From assembly GCA_965368585.1 (NCBI GenBank), contig CBDUNM010000051.1, positions 1 to 27,997 on the forward strand: 27,997 nt of DNA, read 5' to 3'. Below the pieces are notes generated by a model. It did no database searches, was not told the DNA's origin, and saw only the letters and a list, made by a program, of their open reading frames with translations. Below are positions 1 through 7,935 of this stretch, in pieces; positions within the stretch are counted from its first letter, which is position 1; every line of letters starts with the position of its first letter. The position numbers and the translations under genes are program-made. This DNA is from JARRQB01 sp965368585. Its GTDB lineage: Bacteria; Pseudomonadota; Gammaproteobacteria; Chromatiales; Chromatiaceae.

Positions 1-95
1 CCCACGGCCATGAGGCAATGACGATCGGCGCACGACGCGCAGCGCTCGACCGCGGTGTTTGGGGTAACGCGCAAGGCAACGAGGAGGTTCGAGTC

Positions 96-455
96 ATGAT
101 CAAACTGCGCGAGGGCACCTGGATGCCGGTTGCCGACAGTGACAAGGCGCTCATTCTGGCAAACCAGGGTGACGCGGGGCAGCCCGACCTTGCGGTGCGC
201 CGCAGAGAACGGCAGGATAACCAGTTCGATCGCGAGCAATCGACCAGCCGACCGGGTCGGATGAACGAGGGCCCGGGCGTGCACCGCGCGGCGTTAGCCG
301 ATACGGACTGGCACGAACTCGAAAAGCAACGCTTTGCCGCCGACATCGCGGATTTGCTGTGCGAACTCGCTCACCGGGGGTTGTTCAGCGGGATCGTGCT
401 GGTTGCCGCGCCGAGGGTGCTGGGCTTCTGCGGCGCGCACCCCGTCATCCCGTGA
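96..455 (+). pseudogene. Host-attachment-type protein, C-terminally truncated by frameshift
   Basis: The 119-residue product starts at an ATG 8 bases after a GAGGAGG ribosome site (81-87). Its first ~105 residues follow the small 'protein required for attachment to host cells' family (Host_attach type, recognised from memory): the MIKLREGTWMPVADSDKALIL start, a DRPGR-like segment (SRPGRMNEG), VHR, a DTDWHELEKQRFA segment, and LAHRG followed by LVAAPRVLG. The family normally runs on to about 140-150 residues. Here the frame changes just after LVAAPRVLG and stops at 455; the +1 frame continues briefly with an LRR stretch before it also stops. This is probably a single frameshift followed by further loss, although a short functional product cannot be excluded. 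The biochemical role of the family is poorly known. Confidence 0.6.
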
Positions 456-491
456 TGATTGGACCGATGACTGATGGAGGAGTAACCGGAC

Positions 492-1202
492 ATGCATCCG
501 AAATACATTGCAACCGCTATCGCCGTAGCACTGGGTGCCGCCGTCGCCATCCCTGCCGCGGTCAGTGCCGATCAACACATGGCCGGGGCCACAATGGAAC
601 AGCGCGGCGACGCGCTGTCGACGTCGGGCCTACAGGCGGAGCGACGGAACGACATGGACGTGCCGAACAACGCCGGCAAGGAGATCGGCGAGGTGGAGAA
701 AGTCTCACGCCATAACGGCGACAACGAACTTTATTCGATCGTATTGGCCGGGGGATTCCTTGACATCAGTGACAGGTATATTGCCCTGCCGCTCGGGCAG
801 ACGGAGTTTCGGGCTGATAAACTGGTGGCGAACGATGTCGGTCCGGAAGACAAGCTCGAGTCGCGCAGCGAATGCCGCGAGCATGTGTACACCGAACCGG
901 GGGACGACGAGTTGGTGAACATCGCCCGAAGCTGTGGCAGGCAAGCGCACGTCGCCAGCGATGCCGCTAGCAGTCCACATGACAGTGGCCTCGGCTTCGG
1001 CTCACTGGACGTAAACCGGGACGGAAACCTGAACAAAGGCGCAATGGGACGCGGCAAGCAGTTCGCCGACCGGGAGAAGGAACACGGACTTTTGCGACAC
1101 ACACTCGGTGAGGAGAGGGGACTTTGGACAGGCACCAGGTTGGTTCGATTTAGAGTCATCGAGTTACCGGCGAGTGATTGGAGGGACGAAGTATGGGTTT
1201 GA
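492..1202 (+). CDS. Secreted PRC-barrel protein with EF-hand-like motif
   Basis: A 236-residue protein whose ATG follows a GGAGGAG ribosome site (476-482). Residues 1-26 form a typical Sec signal peptide ending AVSA/D, so the product is probably periplasmic. Residues ~60-125 (IGEVEKVSRHNGDNELYSIV...ISDRYIALPLGQ) look like a PRC-barrel domain of the kind found in envelope stress proteins. Residues ~173-180 (LDVNRDGNLN) match the calcium loop of an EF-hand. After about residue 185 the sequence loses family character, and the stop codon lies inside the next gene (10 bp overlap), so the C-terminus may be frameshifted. Ligand and function are unknown; calcium binding is an inference from the motif. 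Confidence 0.6.
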   Translation: MHPKYIATAIAVALGAAVAIPAAVSADQHMAGATMEQRGDALSTSGLQAERRNDMDVPNNAGKEIGEVEKVSRHNGDNELYSIVLAGGFLDISDRYIALPLGQTEFRADKLVANDVGPEDKLESRSECREHVYTEPGDDELVNIARSCGRQAHVASDAASSPHDSGLGFGSLDVNRDGNLNKGAMGRGKQFADREKEHGLLRHTLGEERGLWTGTRLVRFRVIELPASDWRDEVWV

Positions 1203-1651
1203 ACATCAAAGATCTGGCCGTGTCTACGCCGGCCTTCGAAACCGGCGGCCGCATGGCCGACCGTCACGCCAACGACCGCGGCAACGACCAGCCCGAGCTG
1301 CGCATCAGCGGCGTCCCCGAAGATGCCGTCGAACTGGCGGTGATCTGCCACGACCCGGATGCGCCATTGCCGTTCGGCTTCACCCACTGGCTGCTGTACG
1401 GCGTGCCGCCGGACACCACGACCATCGCCGAAAACGGCGGGGATGCCTATCGGCCCGGACCGAACGACTTTGGCGACGTCGGTTACGGCGGGCCGCAGCC
1501 GCCCACGGGTCACGGCGTACACCACTATTATTTCTGGGTCTATGCACTCGGTACGCGCGTAGAGGGTACGCCGGGTCGCGAGGAGTTTCTGCGGCGCTAC
1601 GCCGACCATATCGTCGAGCAGAACCGCGTAGTCGGAGTGTACGAGCGTTAA
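1193..1651 (+). CDS. YbhB/PEBP-family protein (Raf-kinase-inhibitor-like)
   Basis: A 152-residue protein. I chose the ATG at 1193 because a GGAGGG site (1180-1185) lies 7 bases upstream; an in-frame ATG at 1178 lacks one. The two hallmark segments of the phosphatidylethanolamine-binding protein fold are present: CHDPDAPLPFGFTHWLLYGVP (residues ~55-77) and GHGVHHYYFWVYAL (~103-117). No signal peptide is seen, so it is probably cytoplasmic like E. coli YbhB. Family members bind small anionic ligands; the bacterial role is not settled. The length is normal and the reading frame looks intact, unlike several neighbours. It overlaps the end of the PRC-barrel gene, which suggests co-transcription. 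Confidence 0.85.
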   Translation: MGLNIKDLAVSTPAFETGGRMADRHANDRGNDQPELRISGVPEDAVELAVICHDPDAPLPFGFTHWLLYGVPPDTTTIAENGGDAYRPGPNDFGDVGYGGPQPPTGHGVHHYYFWVYALGTRVEGTPGREEFLRRYADHIVEQNRVVGVYER

Positions 1652-1661
1652 CCGGGATCGA

Positions 1662-1898
1662 TCAGCTGTCCGCCGCCGTCAGCAGGCGCAGCAGCTGCTG
1701 CAGATCGATGGGCTTGAGCAGGGCGGCATCGAAATGCTTGGTTTCCGCGGCGCCCGTGTCGTAACCGGACAAGGGGATGACCCGCATACCGGCGCGGCGC
1801 TCGAATTGCGCCAGTAGTTCGGCCGCGACCGCGAAGCCCGACCGTTCGTGCAGCACGGTATCGAGCAGCACCACCTGGGGCTCGAAGCGTGCGACGGC
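1662..1898 (-). pseudogene. Response-regulator receiver domain, C-terminal fragment
   Basis: On the minus strand ~78 codons read as the second half of a CheY-like receiver: VVLLDTVLHERSGFAVAAELLAQ contains the phospho-acceptor Asp strand (LLD), SGYD corresponds to the Ser/Thr strand, and ALLKPIDLQQLLRLL contains the conserved Lys-Pro and last helix. The N-terminal half with the acidic pocket is absent: upstream of about 1898 the frame carries only antisense of the neighbouring plus-strand regulator. The fragment abuts that regulator head to head within a few bases, which marks a rearrangement junction. Confidence 0.65.
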
Positions 1899-1902
1899 CG
1901 CG

Positions 1903-2262
1903 GCGGTGAAGCAAGGCGCCCTCGAATTCCTCGAAAAGCCCTTTCCCGCCGAGCGCCTGGTCTCGCGCGTCGAAGAAGAGGCGGTCGCCGAGAGCGAGCG
2001 TCGGTGTGCGGAGCAGTGGCGTGAGCAGACGATACGGCAGCGATCCGCGAGGCTGACCACACGCGAGCGTGAGGTGATGGCGCTGGCGACCGAGGGACTG
2101 AGCAACAAGGAAATGGCAAACCGGCTAGATGTCAGTCCCCGCACGGTGGAGAACCACCGCGCCCGGGTGATGGAAAAGATGGCCGCCGACAGTATCGCGG
2201 ACCTCTGTCACATGGCGTTGGTCTGTGCCGAAACGCCCGCGCGAATCAAGAATCCTGGCTGA
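1903..2262 (+). pseudogene. FixJ-type response regulator lacking most of its receiver
   Basis: The plus strand reads AVKQGALEFLEKPFP, the last part of a receiver domain, then a linker, then a LuxR/FixJ HTH: LTTREREVMALATEGLSNKEMANRL and SPRTVENHRARVMEKM with the family's DNA-recognition helix. Only ~120 residues remain of the usual ~200; the phospho-acceptor half is missing and the fragment begins exactly where a minus-strand receiver fragment begins. No ribosome site is seen near possible upstream starts. If expressed it would be an unregulated DNA-binding domain, but loss of function is more likely. Its 3' end overlaps the convergent gene ending at 2246 by 17 bases. Confidence 0.65.
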
Positions 2263-2722
2263 TGCTGATGGCGCCACACCAGGCGCCTTCGAAGAGCCCG
2301 CAGATGGCTTCGCCTTCGACCCGCAGCGAACGCCGGGCGATACCCGTTTCGAACACGATCACGTCGTAGCGGACCAGCGCCTGGTCGATGAACACCTCGA
2401 CGTTTCCCGGCATGCCGGCGGGCAGCAGGTCGTGCAATGTCAGACGAGGATAGAGGCGCGCTGCCTCATCCGGCGCGGCGAGTCGGAAGCGGCGCTGGAA
2501 CTCCCGGTTCAAGGCCGCAAGGGCGAGTCGGCGAGACTTCGAGATCAGGGCGAAAGCGTGCCGGTTTTCGTCAATCAGCAATACCGGCTTGACGACCCTA
2601 TCGTCGGCGACGCAGTGTCTCGGCAGCAGCCTGCCAGGCCCGGAGCGACCCGCTCCGCGGGGCGTCTGGCGTTGCTTGGCCCACCCTGTCGAATTGGTTT
2701 GAATTTCAACGGCAGCGGCCAT
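2246..2722 (-). CDS. Unrecognised 158-residue protein, possibly PAS-like
   Basis: The start is supported by an AAGGAGGG site about 7 bases upstream of the ATG (2720-2722, minus strand). No family is recognised with confidence. From residue ~45 the product reads PVLLIDENRHAFALISKSRRLALAALNREFQRRFR, then a DLLP segment, and ends in GEAICGLFEGAWCGAISISQD. The order of an input strand, an 'LNREF..RF' helix and a final strand ending in I.I..D resembles a PAS sensory fold, but this is inference only. The first ~40 residues are Arg/Gly-rich and look unstructured. There is no signal peptide or membrane segment. It is convergent with the broken FixJ-type regulator. Confidence 0.55.
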   Translation of the reverse strand: MAAAVEIQTNSTGWAKQRQTPRGAGRSGPGRLLPRHCVADDRVVKPVLLIDENRHAFALISKSRRLALAALNREFQRRFRLAAPDEAARLYPRLTLHDLLPAGMPGNVEVFIDQALVRYDVIVFETGIARRSLRVEGEAICGLFEGAWCGAISISQDS

Positions 2723-2840
2723 GTCTTAACCCCCTCCTTCATAGCCTCTCGGGTCGCGGACGGGTGCGAACGGCCGTCATACCTGCCGCCGACATACCGG
2801 TCCGCGCTTGCGCTCTTTAATTGACTTAATTAGAGAATCA

Positions 2841-2982
2841 TTAATAAAGCCTCACGTTTCCAGTGCTTCCTGCCGGGTGAAGCTTTCAGTAATGCGCCGT
2901 GAATACATCCCTGTAGGCTCGGCTGCTGCTTCCCTGCAGCAAACGGTCACTAAAACCTTTACCCGACATGAGGCTTTACTAA
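2841..2982. repeat. Inverted-repeat element with ~17-bp arms
   Basis: TTAATAAAGCCTCACGT (2841-2857) and ACATGAGGCTTTACTAA (2966-2982) are inverted copies, identical at 15 of 17 positions, framing a 142-bp element without a gene. The interior holds a CTGTAGGCTCGGCTGC segment and a CTGCAG hairpin (CTGCTTCCCTGCAGCA) of a style I associate from memory with dispersed non-coding repeats of gammaproteobacteria. No flanking target duplication is evident. Confidence 0.5.
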
Positions 2983-3235
2983 CGTATTTCTTAGTATGCG
3001 CATACTGACCTTACGCGACGGCCCCACGGCGGGAAATCCGGATAACTACCCAGCTGAACGCCCATGCCTTGGCCTGCGTCAATAAAGGCTGCTTTTTCCC
3101 GAGGCAATGTTCCTGCGCCAGGATCTTGGGCCACCACTCGCGCGGCCCGTGCCCTGCAGGCGGTTGCACGGGTGCCGGCATCCCTGCTGACGTGGTTGGG
3201 CGCAAACGTCGCGGGTAAGGAGGATTGGCATGGAC

Positions 3236-3333
3236 CTAGTGGGCTGCTTGGTAAGTCCCTTGACTCTCAGAGCCTTGCCGACGACGCTTGTGGACCGGTT
3301 GAGCGTTACCGAATTTACCAAGCAGCCCACTAG
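3236..3333. mobile_element. MITE-like element with perfect inverted repeats and CTAG borders
   Basis: A perfect 19-bp inverted repeat (CTAGTGGGCTGCTTGGTAA at 3236-3254 and its complement at 3315-3333) encloses ~60 bp. Read as an insertion, 15-bp terminal repeats (TGGGCTGCTTGGTAA) bound a 90-bp element flanked by the 4-bp sequence CTAG on each side, as a target duplication would give. The element has no transposase. It starts 6 bases after an ATG (3230) that has a textbook AAGGAGG site (3216-3222), so it may have interrupted a small gene. Confidence 0.6.
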
Positions 3334-3584
3334 CCACGAAAAGGTCAGCAGGGCAGCGGACCTCGTGCCGTTGTCGATCCTGAACGCCGCGGTCGCGGCG
3401 TGCTCGAGCGTACACCGGATAACGACCGGGTAAAAATACTTGGCCTGCATGTTGCCCCAGTATTTGGAACGATCGCGCCGGCCAGGTGCGTTTGGACACC
3501 GCCCTGGAGGGAAAACCATGGCCGTGTTTATGGTTTGAGTGAAGGGCAAGTCCAAGGGTGCCTGGACACGCGAGGGCCCGGATA

Positions 3585-3680
3585 GATCGGGGACGGGGGA
3601 CAAAACGGTAGGTTCGATAATGCGCCCCGAACAGGACCTGCGCCGCATTCCTGCCGATTCATTCGCGCCCGTCCCCGATC
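3585..3680. repeat. 13-bp perfect inverted repeat framing a 96-bp segment
   Basis: GATCGGGGACGGG (3585-3597) recurs as its exact complement at 3668-3680. The arms resemble GC-rich palindromic units often seen beside REP-associated IS200-like transposases, but no transposase lies nearby. The 70-bp interior has no recognisable gene. Confidence 0.4.
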
Positions 3681-4335
3681 GGCTGGTGCAGTATGCAGGT
3701 TAAATCCTTTCGTAGCGCTTCGCGTGCTTTGCTGCGATCTCGTCGAGCTTGGTTCGGGTGTGGCAGGACGTCATCTTTCACCGTCTCCTGGCTTTACGTG
3801 CCTCCTGGCCTTACGTTGCCCTTCCCGTCTTCGATGTGTCGAGCGACGGATGAATTCTCGTTCGGGACGCGCCAGGCCGTTGCGGCGTCGGTCCAACGAC
3901 ATGATTCCTACTCTGCACGCAACGCTCGTTTGTAGCCCGAGGTCAGTTTGGTCAAAAGGGCCTGCAGGGGGTAAACCGTACGACTACTCAAGATTGTTTT
4001 GCCCGGGTGGCCGAGAAGATCGATCGCTGCGGAAAGATCTGACCGCGCCCGGTCAAACCGTCTCGTCATATCTACCCCCCGGTGCCTATCGCCGTCTTCA
4101 GGCAGTCGTCGGTCCGCCTGGCAGGGTTGTGCGAGGTGAAAATCAACCCGCGGAGGTTGCAAGCACCCGATCGCAATACGCGCAATCCGCGACGAAGCAA
4201 GACCTCACCCGCTCACGGTGGCCGGAACTGAACGGCGGCATGGCATGACCGGCGCACACTGCTGGCACCATCAGGGGTCACCGTGCAAAAACGCAGCAAT
4301 TTCGATCTTGCGCGTGTGTGTGGCGACAAGTAAAA
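3681..4335. other. Gene-free stretch
   Basis: No reading frame on either strand shows a recognisable family, ribosome site or convincing coding pattern. Together with 2723-3680 it makes a ~1.6 kb gap holding only inverted-repeat elements and possibly decayed sequence. Confidence 0.5.
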
Positions 4336-4354
4336 GCGGGGCATACCCCCCCGC
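4336..4354 (-). terminator. Rho-independent terminator of the entericidin gene
   Basis: On the minus strand a GCGGGG...CCCCGC hairpin is followed by CTTTTACTT, 18 bases after the entericidin stop codon. Confidence 0.55.
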
Positions 4355-4371
4355 CCGGCGCGTCGAGTCGA

Positions 4372-4530
4372 TCAGTAACGCTTGTTGTCCTTGGCTTCGT
4401 CTTCGATAGCTTCACCGGCGGCCTCGATGTCCGCGCCGATACCGGCGGTCGTGTTACAGGCGGTCAGGCCAAGTGGTACCGCGAAAACGGCGACAAGCGC
4501 CAGCAGCAGGGTTCGCATGTTGTTCGGCAT
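4372..4530 (-). CDS. Entericidin A/B-family small lipoprotein
   Basis: A 52-residue protein. The N-terminus is MPNNMRTLLLALVAVFAVPL, followed by a lipobox (LTAC, cysteine at residue 25) and a short acidic tail, IGADIEAAGEAIEDEAKD, with the 'G.DIE..G.AIE..A' pattern of entericidins. It should be exported, lipidated and anchored in the envelope. In E. coli the entericidin pair acts as a stationary-phase bacteriolytic toxin/antidote; this single copy may have either role or neither. A GAGGAG site precedes the ATG by about 10 bases; an alternative ATG lies at 4518. It has its own terminator and a sigma-54-like promoter upstream (4598-4614), which is unusual for a family known mainly from sigma-S control. 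Confidence 0.85.
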   Translation of the reverse strand: MPNNMRTLLLALVAVFAVPLGLTACNTTAGIGADIEAAGEAIEDEAKDNKRY

Positions 4531-4597
4531 CGTTGCGTACTCCTCGTCAGAGTAGAATCAGGCCGCCCGAATGGCGGCGGTTGCATCGGATCTACTA

Positions 4598-4614
4598 AGC
4601 AAGTGCTATACCAA
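4598..4614 (-). promoter_or_regulatory. Candidate sigma-54 promoter for entericidin
   Basis: The minus strand reads TTGGTATAGCACTTGCT, fitting the degenerate consensus YTGGYAYR-N4-TTGCW with GG and GC 12 bases apart. The predicted start lies ~57 bases before the entericidin ATG. Confidence 0.5.
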
Positions 4615-4865
4615 TGGCCTGATTGGCCCTTCTCATCCGCTGCACATCCAAACAGCGCAGCATGCCAGTGGCGACGGCTCGGCGTGTTTGGCGAGCAGTG
4701 GACGATATGCACCCTCAGCGGTGCTTTTGAGCACTGCAGAACAACACGTAACGACAGGCGCGGTCAGCGAGCGACGGCACAGCTGGCAGGGTGTCGCGGT
4801 TGTCCGCGGGCGCGCGGGAGTCCCTCTGTGCACCGGGAGGTCTCGCGCTCACCCCGTGTTCGCCG

Positions 4866-5023
4866 CAGGCACCGGGCTGGGTCTGGCGTTCAGCCAGCAA
4901 TTGATCGTCGAGCGCGGCGGCACCAACGATATGGATAGCGTGGACGGCGAGGGGAGCACCTTCCATTTCGTGTTGCGGGCGATCGATTCGCGAACCCAGC
5001 ATGCCGCCGGCGTCGGTTCGTAA
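4866..5023 (+). pseudogene. Histidine-kinase ATPase domain, C-terminal fragment
   Basis: The frame reads GTGLGLAFSQQLIVERGG (the G2 box and following helix of a HATPase_c domain) and continues GEGSTFHFVLR, the last strand of that domain. N-box, G1 box and all upstream kinase parts are missing; sequence before ~4866 shows no kinase character in any frame. A 18-codon ORF (5036-5092) with a GGAGG site follows directly and may be the start of a lost downstream partner. Confidence 0.65.
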
Positions 5024-5117
5024 CCGGAGGAATCGATGCAGCGCAGCATCGAAACGCTGCTCGATACCGAGTGGGACGAAGCGGACGGGTGATCGCGAGG
5101 CAGGTCGAATGCCTTCT

Positions 5118-5609
5118 TCAACTAATTGTTTTCGTTATGGTGGCCAAGGATGTGCTGCAATCCGTGCCGCGGAAAATCGGCGGCAGGACTTCGTCGGCGT
5201 GCCGTACCGCGACCACCCCGCCCACCGCCTCGAGGGCGATGTTGCCCGCCATGCATAGCAGGATCATGCGCGAGGCGTCCATCTGGTAAGCCTGGCCCAC
5301 GATGCGCGACGACAGCAGGGTGCCGATCGCGTCTCCGATCCCAGAAATCAAGCCCAGAAAACCGCCGAGGCCGACGCGCAGTCCGCCAGGTAACGGAATG
5401 ACGCTGTCGAGCAGATGAGCGAGCCGCTCCAGGTCGTCGTATTGGCCGGCGTGCGACCGTTCCGGGTCGCTGGGTCTTTTGGCCGACTTGGTGCGCGTTG
5501 ACTCGGCTTGCGTGGATTTGTCGACGTAGCTCTCCCGCTGCCTGCAAGCAAGGTTGAACAACGATGCCGGGCAGTACCGTACGCACAATCGCAATAGCGC
5601 AACAGGCAT
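5118..5609 (-). pseudogene. DUF4112-type membrane protein, degenerate C-terminus
   Basis: The minus strand encodes LERLAHLLDSVIPLPGG, then GLGGFLGLISGIGDAIGTLLSSRIV, and MILLCMAGNIALEAVGGVV, closely matching the core of the DUF4112 family of small membrane proteins, in which the 'GLIPGVGD' turn is characteristic. Family members continue with a PVLGDLFD-like motif and an Asn-containing tail; here the frame departs into unrelated sequence (AVRHADEVLPPIF) right after that point, so a frameshift or truncation is likely. The start is uncertain: no convincing ribosome site precedes the in-frame ATG at 5609, and an ACG (at the GGGAGAGCT site near 5530) may be a mutated start. Function of the family is unknown. 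Confidence 0.6.
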
Positions 5610-5649
5610 GCCGGCGAATCGATGCGGTCCGCACTTCGAGTTGAAGCGA

Positions 5650-5665
5650 TGGCATGTGTCTTGCC
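5650..5665 (+). promoter_or_regulatory. Candidate sigma-54 promoter for the PLDc_N-type peptide
   Basis: TGGCATGTGTCTTGCC keeps the -24 GG and -12 GC 12 bases apart and matches TGGCAYG-N4-TTGC. It lies about 160 bases upstream of the ATG at 5823. Confidence 0.55.
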
Positions 5666-5822
5666 GATTCGACGAGAGCGCATCTCGAACGCGCTCACGA
5701 GCGTCGTCGGGAAGGGTTCGAGCCGACCTGGGCGAGTCCCGCCGGTGACGATGCTAACCACCCGGCGATGTTCGCGCGGTGTCTTCCGCACCGGGATAAT
5801 CAAATCACGAAGGACAAAGTTG

Positions 5823-6008
5823 ATGGAAATTGAAGTTGGGGGCCTGTTCGGCCTGATCATTCTGGTGCTCGACGTCTGGGCGATCGTCAAGACCTTTCAG
5901 AGCAGCGCAGGCACCGGCTCGAAAGTGATCTGGACGGTACTAATACTGTTACTGCCGCTACTCGGCCTGATCCTCTGGGTGGTGTTTGGTCCGAAGGGTA
6001 AGAATTGA
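5823..6008 (+). CDS. PLDc_N-type small membrane protein
   Basis: A 61-residue protein with an AAGGA site 7 bases before its ATG. It has two membrane segments (residues ~7-23 and ~37-55), separated by a short loop, and ends WVVFGPKGKN. The pattern of two helices with a PLLG/LIL-W turn is that of the phospholipase-D N-terminal membrane domain family, which commonly occurs as free-standing peptides. No catalytic HKD motif is present, so it is not an enzyme. It probably sits in the inner membrane. Similar peptides are often found with other envelope-stress genes, as here. A sigma-54-like promoter lies upstream. Confidence 0.75.
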   Translation: MEIEVGGLFGLIILVLDVWAIVKTFQSSAGTGSKVIWTVLILLLPLLGLILWVVFGPKGKN

Positions 6009-6192
6009 TCGCAAGCCGCCGTCGCGTGCGTCGACGAAAGCACGCGTCAAGCATGCCGCGAATGCAGTTTTTGCGCATCTGCGTACGCTCCGCCGCATGC
6101 GCATACCCTCATTTGCACCTCCGGTGGTGCGAATCCACCGGTACCGCCGCGACGCGTACCGCGAATCGGCCCGCCTATGCCTGCGCGGCCGG

Positions 6193-6209
6193 TTGGCATC
6201 GAGCTTGCT
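6193..6209 (+). promoter_or_regulatory. Candidate sigma-54 promoter for the DUF4010 protein
   Basis: TTGGCATCGAGCTTGCT fits YTGGCAY.-N4-TTGCW with exact GG/GC spacing, ~97 bases upstream of the ATG at 6306. Confidence 0.6.
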
Positions 6210-6305
6210 GCGCAGGCGAACAGTCACCTTGCCATAGGGAGCCAAGCCGCAGTCCATGAAGCATCGTCGCGATCAGCGCGCGGGCGGCGGGTTGCGTTTA
6301 GACCG

Positions 6306-7859
6306 ATGAAGCAGACCTCGCTGCTGGAACTGTTTCTGCAGTTCGGGCTCGCCGGCATGATCGGTTTTCTGATCGGCCTCGAGCGTGAGATGTCGAGCGG
6401 CAAGTCGACCAGCATGGGCAGCCGGGATTTCGTCCTGTTCGCCCTGACCGGTGCCGCGACCGCCTTCGCGGCGCTGCATTTCAATCTGCCCTGGCTGATT
6501 CTCGTGTCCTTGATCGTGGTGTTCGTGCTAGTGGTCTCGCGCTATTGGAAAGACGACGACCAGGGCCCCGGCATTACGACGGAGCTGGCGGCGGTCATGA
6601 CCTTCGTGCTGGGCGTGCTGACCCTGCACGGTGCGCGCGAGATCGCCATCGCCCTGGCTATCGTCACCTTCGCCCTGCTCGCGCACAAGCGTACGATCAA
6701 GTCATTGCGGCGGCGCATTCATACCCGCGACCTGAATGCGACGCTGAAGCTGCTGGTGATTTCCTTCATTGTCCTGCCGGTATTGCCGCAGCAGCCCCTC
6801 GATACCTTTCTGTCCCGGCAGGTCGGCAGCGTGGAACGGGTCGACGCCGCCACAGGGGAGGTAACCATACGGCTGGAAAAGGGTCACGTGCTGGAGCCCG
6901 GCGACCAAGCCCGCATTCTGCCGGCGTCCGATGGATCGTCCTTTGAGGTGCGAATCGTACGCCAGACCGACACCCGCGCGGTCGTCAAACTCGAGGAGAC
7001 GAAGGCCGGGCGGCAGGCCGCAGCGCCGGTGGTCGGCGACGCGGTGCAAGCCCCGTTGGATATCGAAGTCGTCGGCGTCCTGCTCTCGGCGATCAAACCC
7101 TATACCTTGTGGCTGATCGTGATCCTGGTGTCCTTGATCAGCTTCATCGGCTACATACTGATCAAGCTGCTGGGCAGCGGTACCGGTGTCGGCCTGACCG
7201 GCTTGGTGGGAGGGCTGATCTCGAGCACCGTCACTACCTTGAGCTTTGCCCGCCGCAGCGTGGAAGTGCCGCAGCTCAACCGGGGCTTAGGCGTCGCCAT
7301 TCTGCTGGCCTCATCGATGATGTTCCCGCGGCTGCTGCTGGAAATGTTCGTCGTCAACCGGCCCCTCGCGGTGAGTGTGGCGCTGCCGTTGTTGGTGATG
7401 AGCGTGGTCGGTTTCGGCCTCGCGGGCTGGCAGTTCTTTCGTTCGCAGCGTTCCGTCGAGAAGGAGAAGCCGCTGGAATTCGACAACCCCTTCAGCCTGA
7501 CGGCCGCCGTCACCTTCGGCGGCGTGTTCGCCGGGATCCTGATGCTCACGCGCGCGGCGACGCACTATCTCGGCGAAGCCTGGCTGCCGGCGGTCGCCCT
7601 GATCAGCGGGCTCACCGACGCCGACGCCATCGCCTTCTCGATCAGCGACGCGCACCTCTCGGAATTGATTTCGCTGCGCTGGGCGAGCTTCAATCTCGTC
7701 CTCGGTGCGATTGCCAATACGCTGATGAAACTCGCTCTGGTGTTCCTGCTCGCCGACCGGGGCCTGTTTCGAACGCTGCTGGCGCCGTTTCTGATCATCG
7801 GCGGGGTCGGCGTGGTCACGGGACTGGCCTATTACGGGTTTCTGCCGGCCGCCTTCTGA
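6306..7859 (+). CDS. MgtC-like/DUF4010 membrane protein with a soluble insert
   Basis: A 517-residue inner-membrane protein. Residues 1-135 carry the MgtC/SapB-like domain with the GMIGFLIGLERE signature (17-28) and several helices. Residues ~255-517 form the DUF4010 domain: KPYTLWLIVILVSLISF..., GLTGLVGGLISSTVTTLSFARR, and an ALISGLTDADAIAFSIS motif. Between them, residues ~170-250 form an unusual non-membrane insert (GSVERVDAATGEVTIRLEKG, then LEPGDQARIL) that reads as a small beta-barrel; most family members, as I remember them, have only a short loop here. The start was chosen at the ATG that begins the MgtC domain; no strong ribosome site is visible and an in-frame upstream extension looks non-coding. 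Transport of Mg2+ or another solute is suspected for the family but not shown. Confidence 0.85.
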   Translation: MKQTSLLELFLQFGLAGMIGFLIGLEREMSSGKSTSMGSRDFVLFALTGAATAFAALHFNLPWLILVSLIVVFVLVVSRYWKDDDQGPGITTELAAVMTFVLGVLTLHGAREIAIALAIVTFALLAHKRTIKSLRRRIHTRDLNATLKLLVISFIVLPVLPQQPLDTFLSRQVGSVERVDAATGEVTIRLEKGHVLEPGDQARILPASDGSSFEVRIVRQTDTRAVVKLEETKAGRQAAAPVVGDAVQAPLDIEVVGVLLSAIKPYTLWLIVILVSLISFIGYILIKLLGSGTGVGLTGLVGGLISSTVTTLSFARRSVEVPQLNRGLGVAILLASSMMFPRLLLEMFVVNRPLAVSVALPLLVMSVVGFGLAGWQFFRSQRSVEKEKPLEFDNPFSLTAAVTFGGVFAGILMLTRAATHYLGEAWLPAVALISGLTDADAIAFSISDAHLSELISLRWASFNLVLGAIANTLMKLALVFLLADRGLFRTLLAPFLIIGGVGVVTGLAYYGFLPAAF

Positions 7860-7935
7860 TCGGTTCGACCGCGTGTCGCTTCAGCCTTTTTCCAGGTCTT
7901 TTAATAGGCCTGGTGGCGCGCAGCAAGCCGCGCCG

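Noticed and set aside
3079..3648. A 189-codon minus-strand frame
   Set aside because: It runs straight through the MITE-like element and an inverted repeat and shows no family similarity.
5598..5613. Minus-strand CGGCATG-N4-TTGCG as a promoter of the DUF4112 gene
   Set aside because: The first T and last W of the consensus are lost and it would start inside the only in-frame ATG region; too weak to list.
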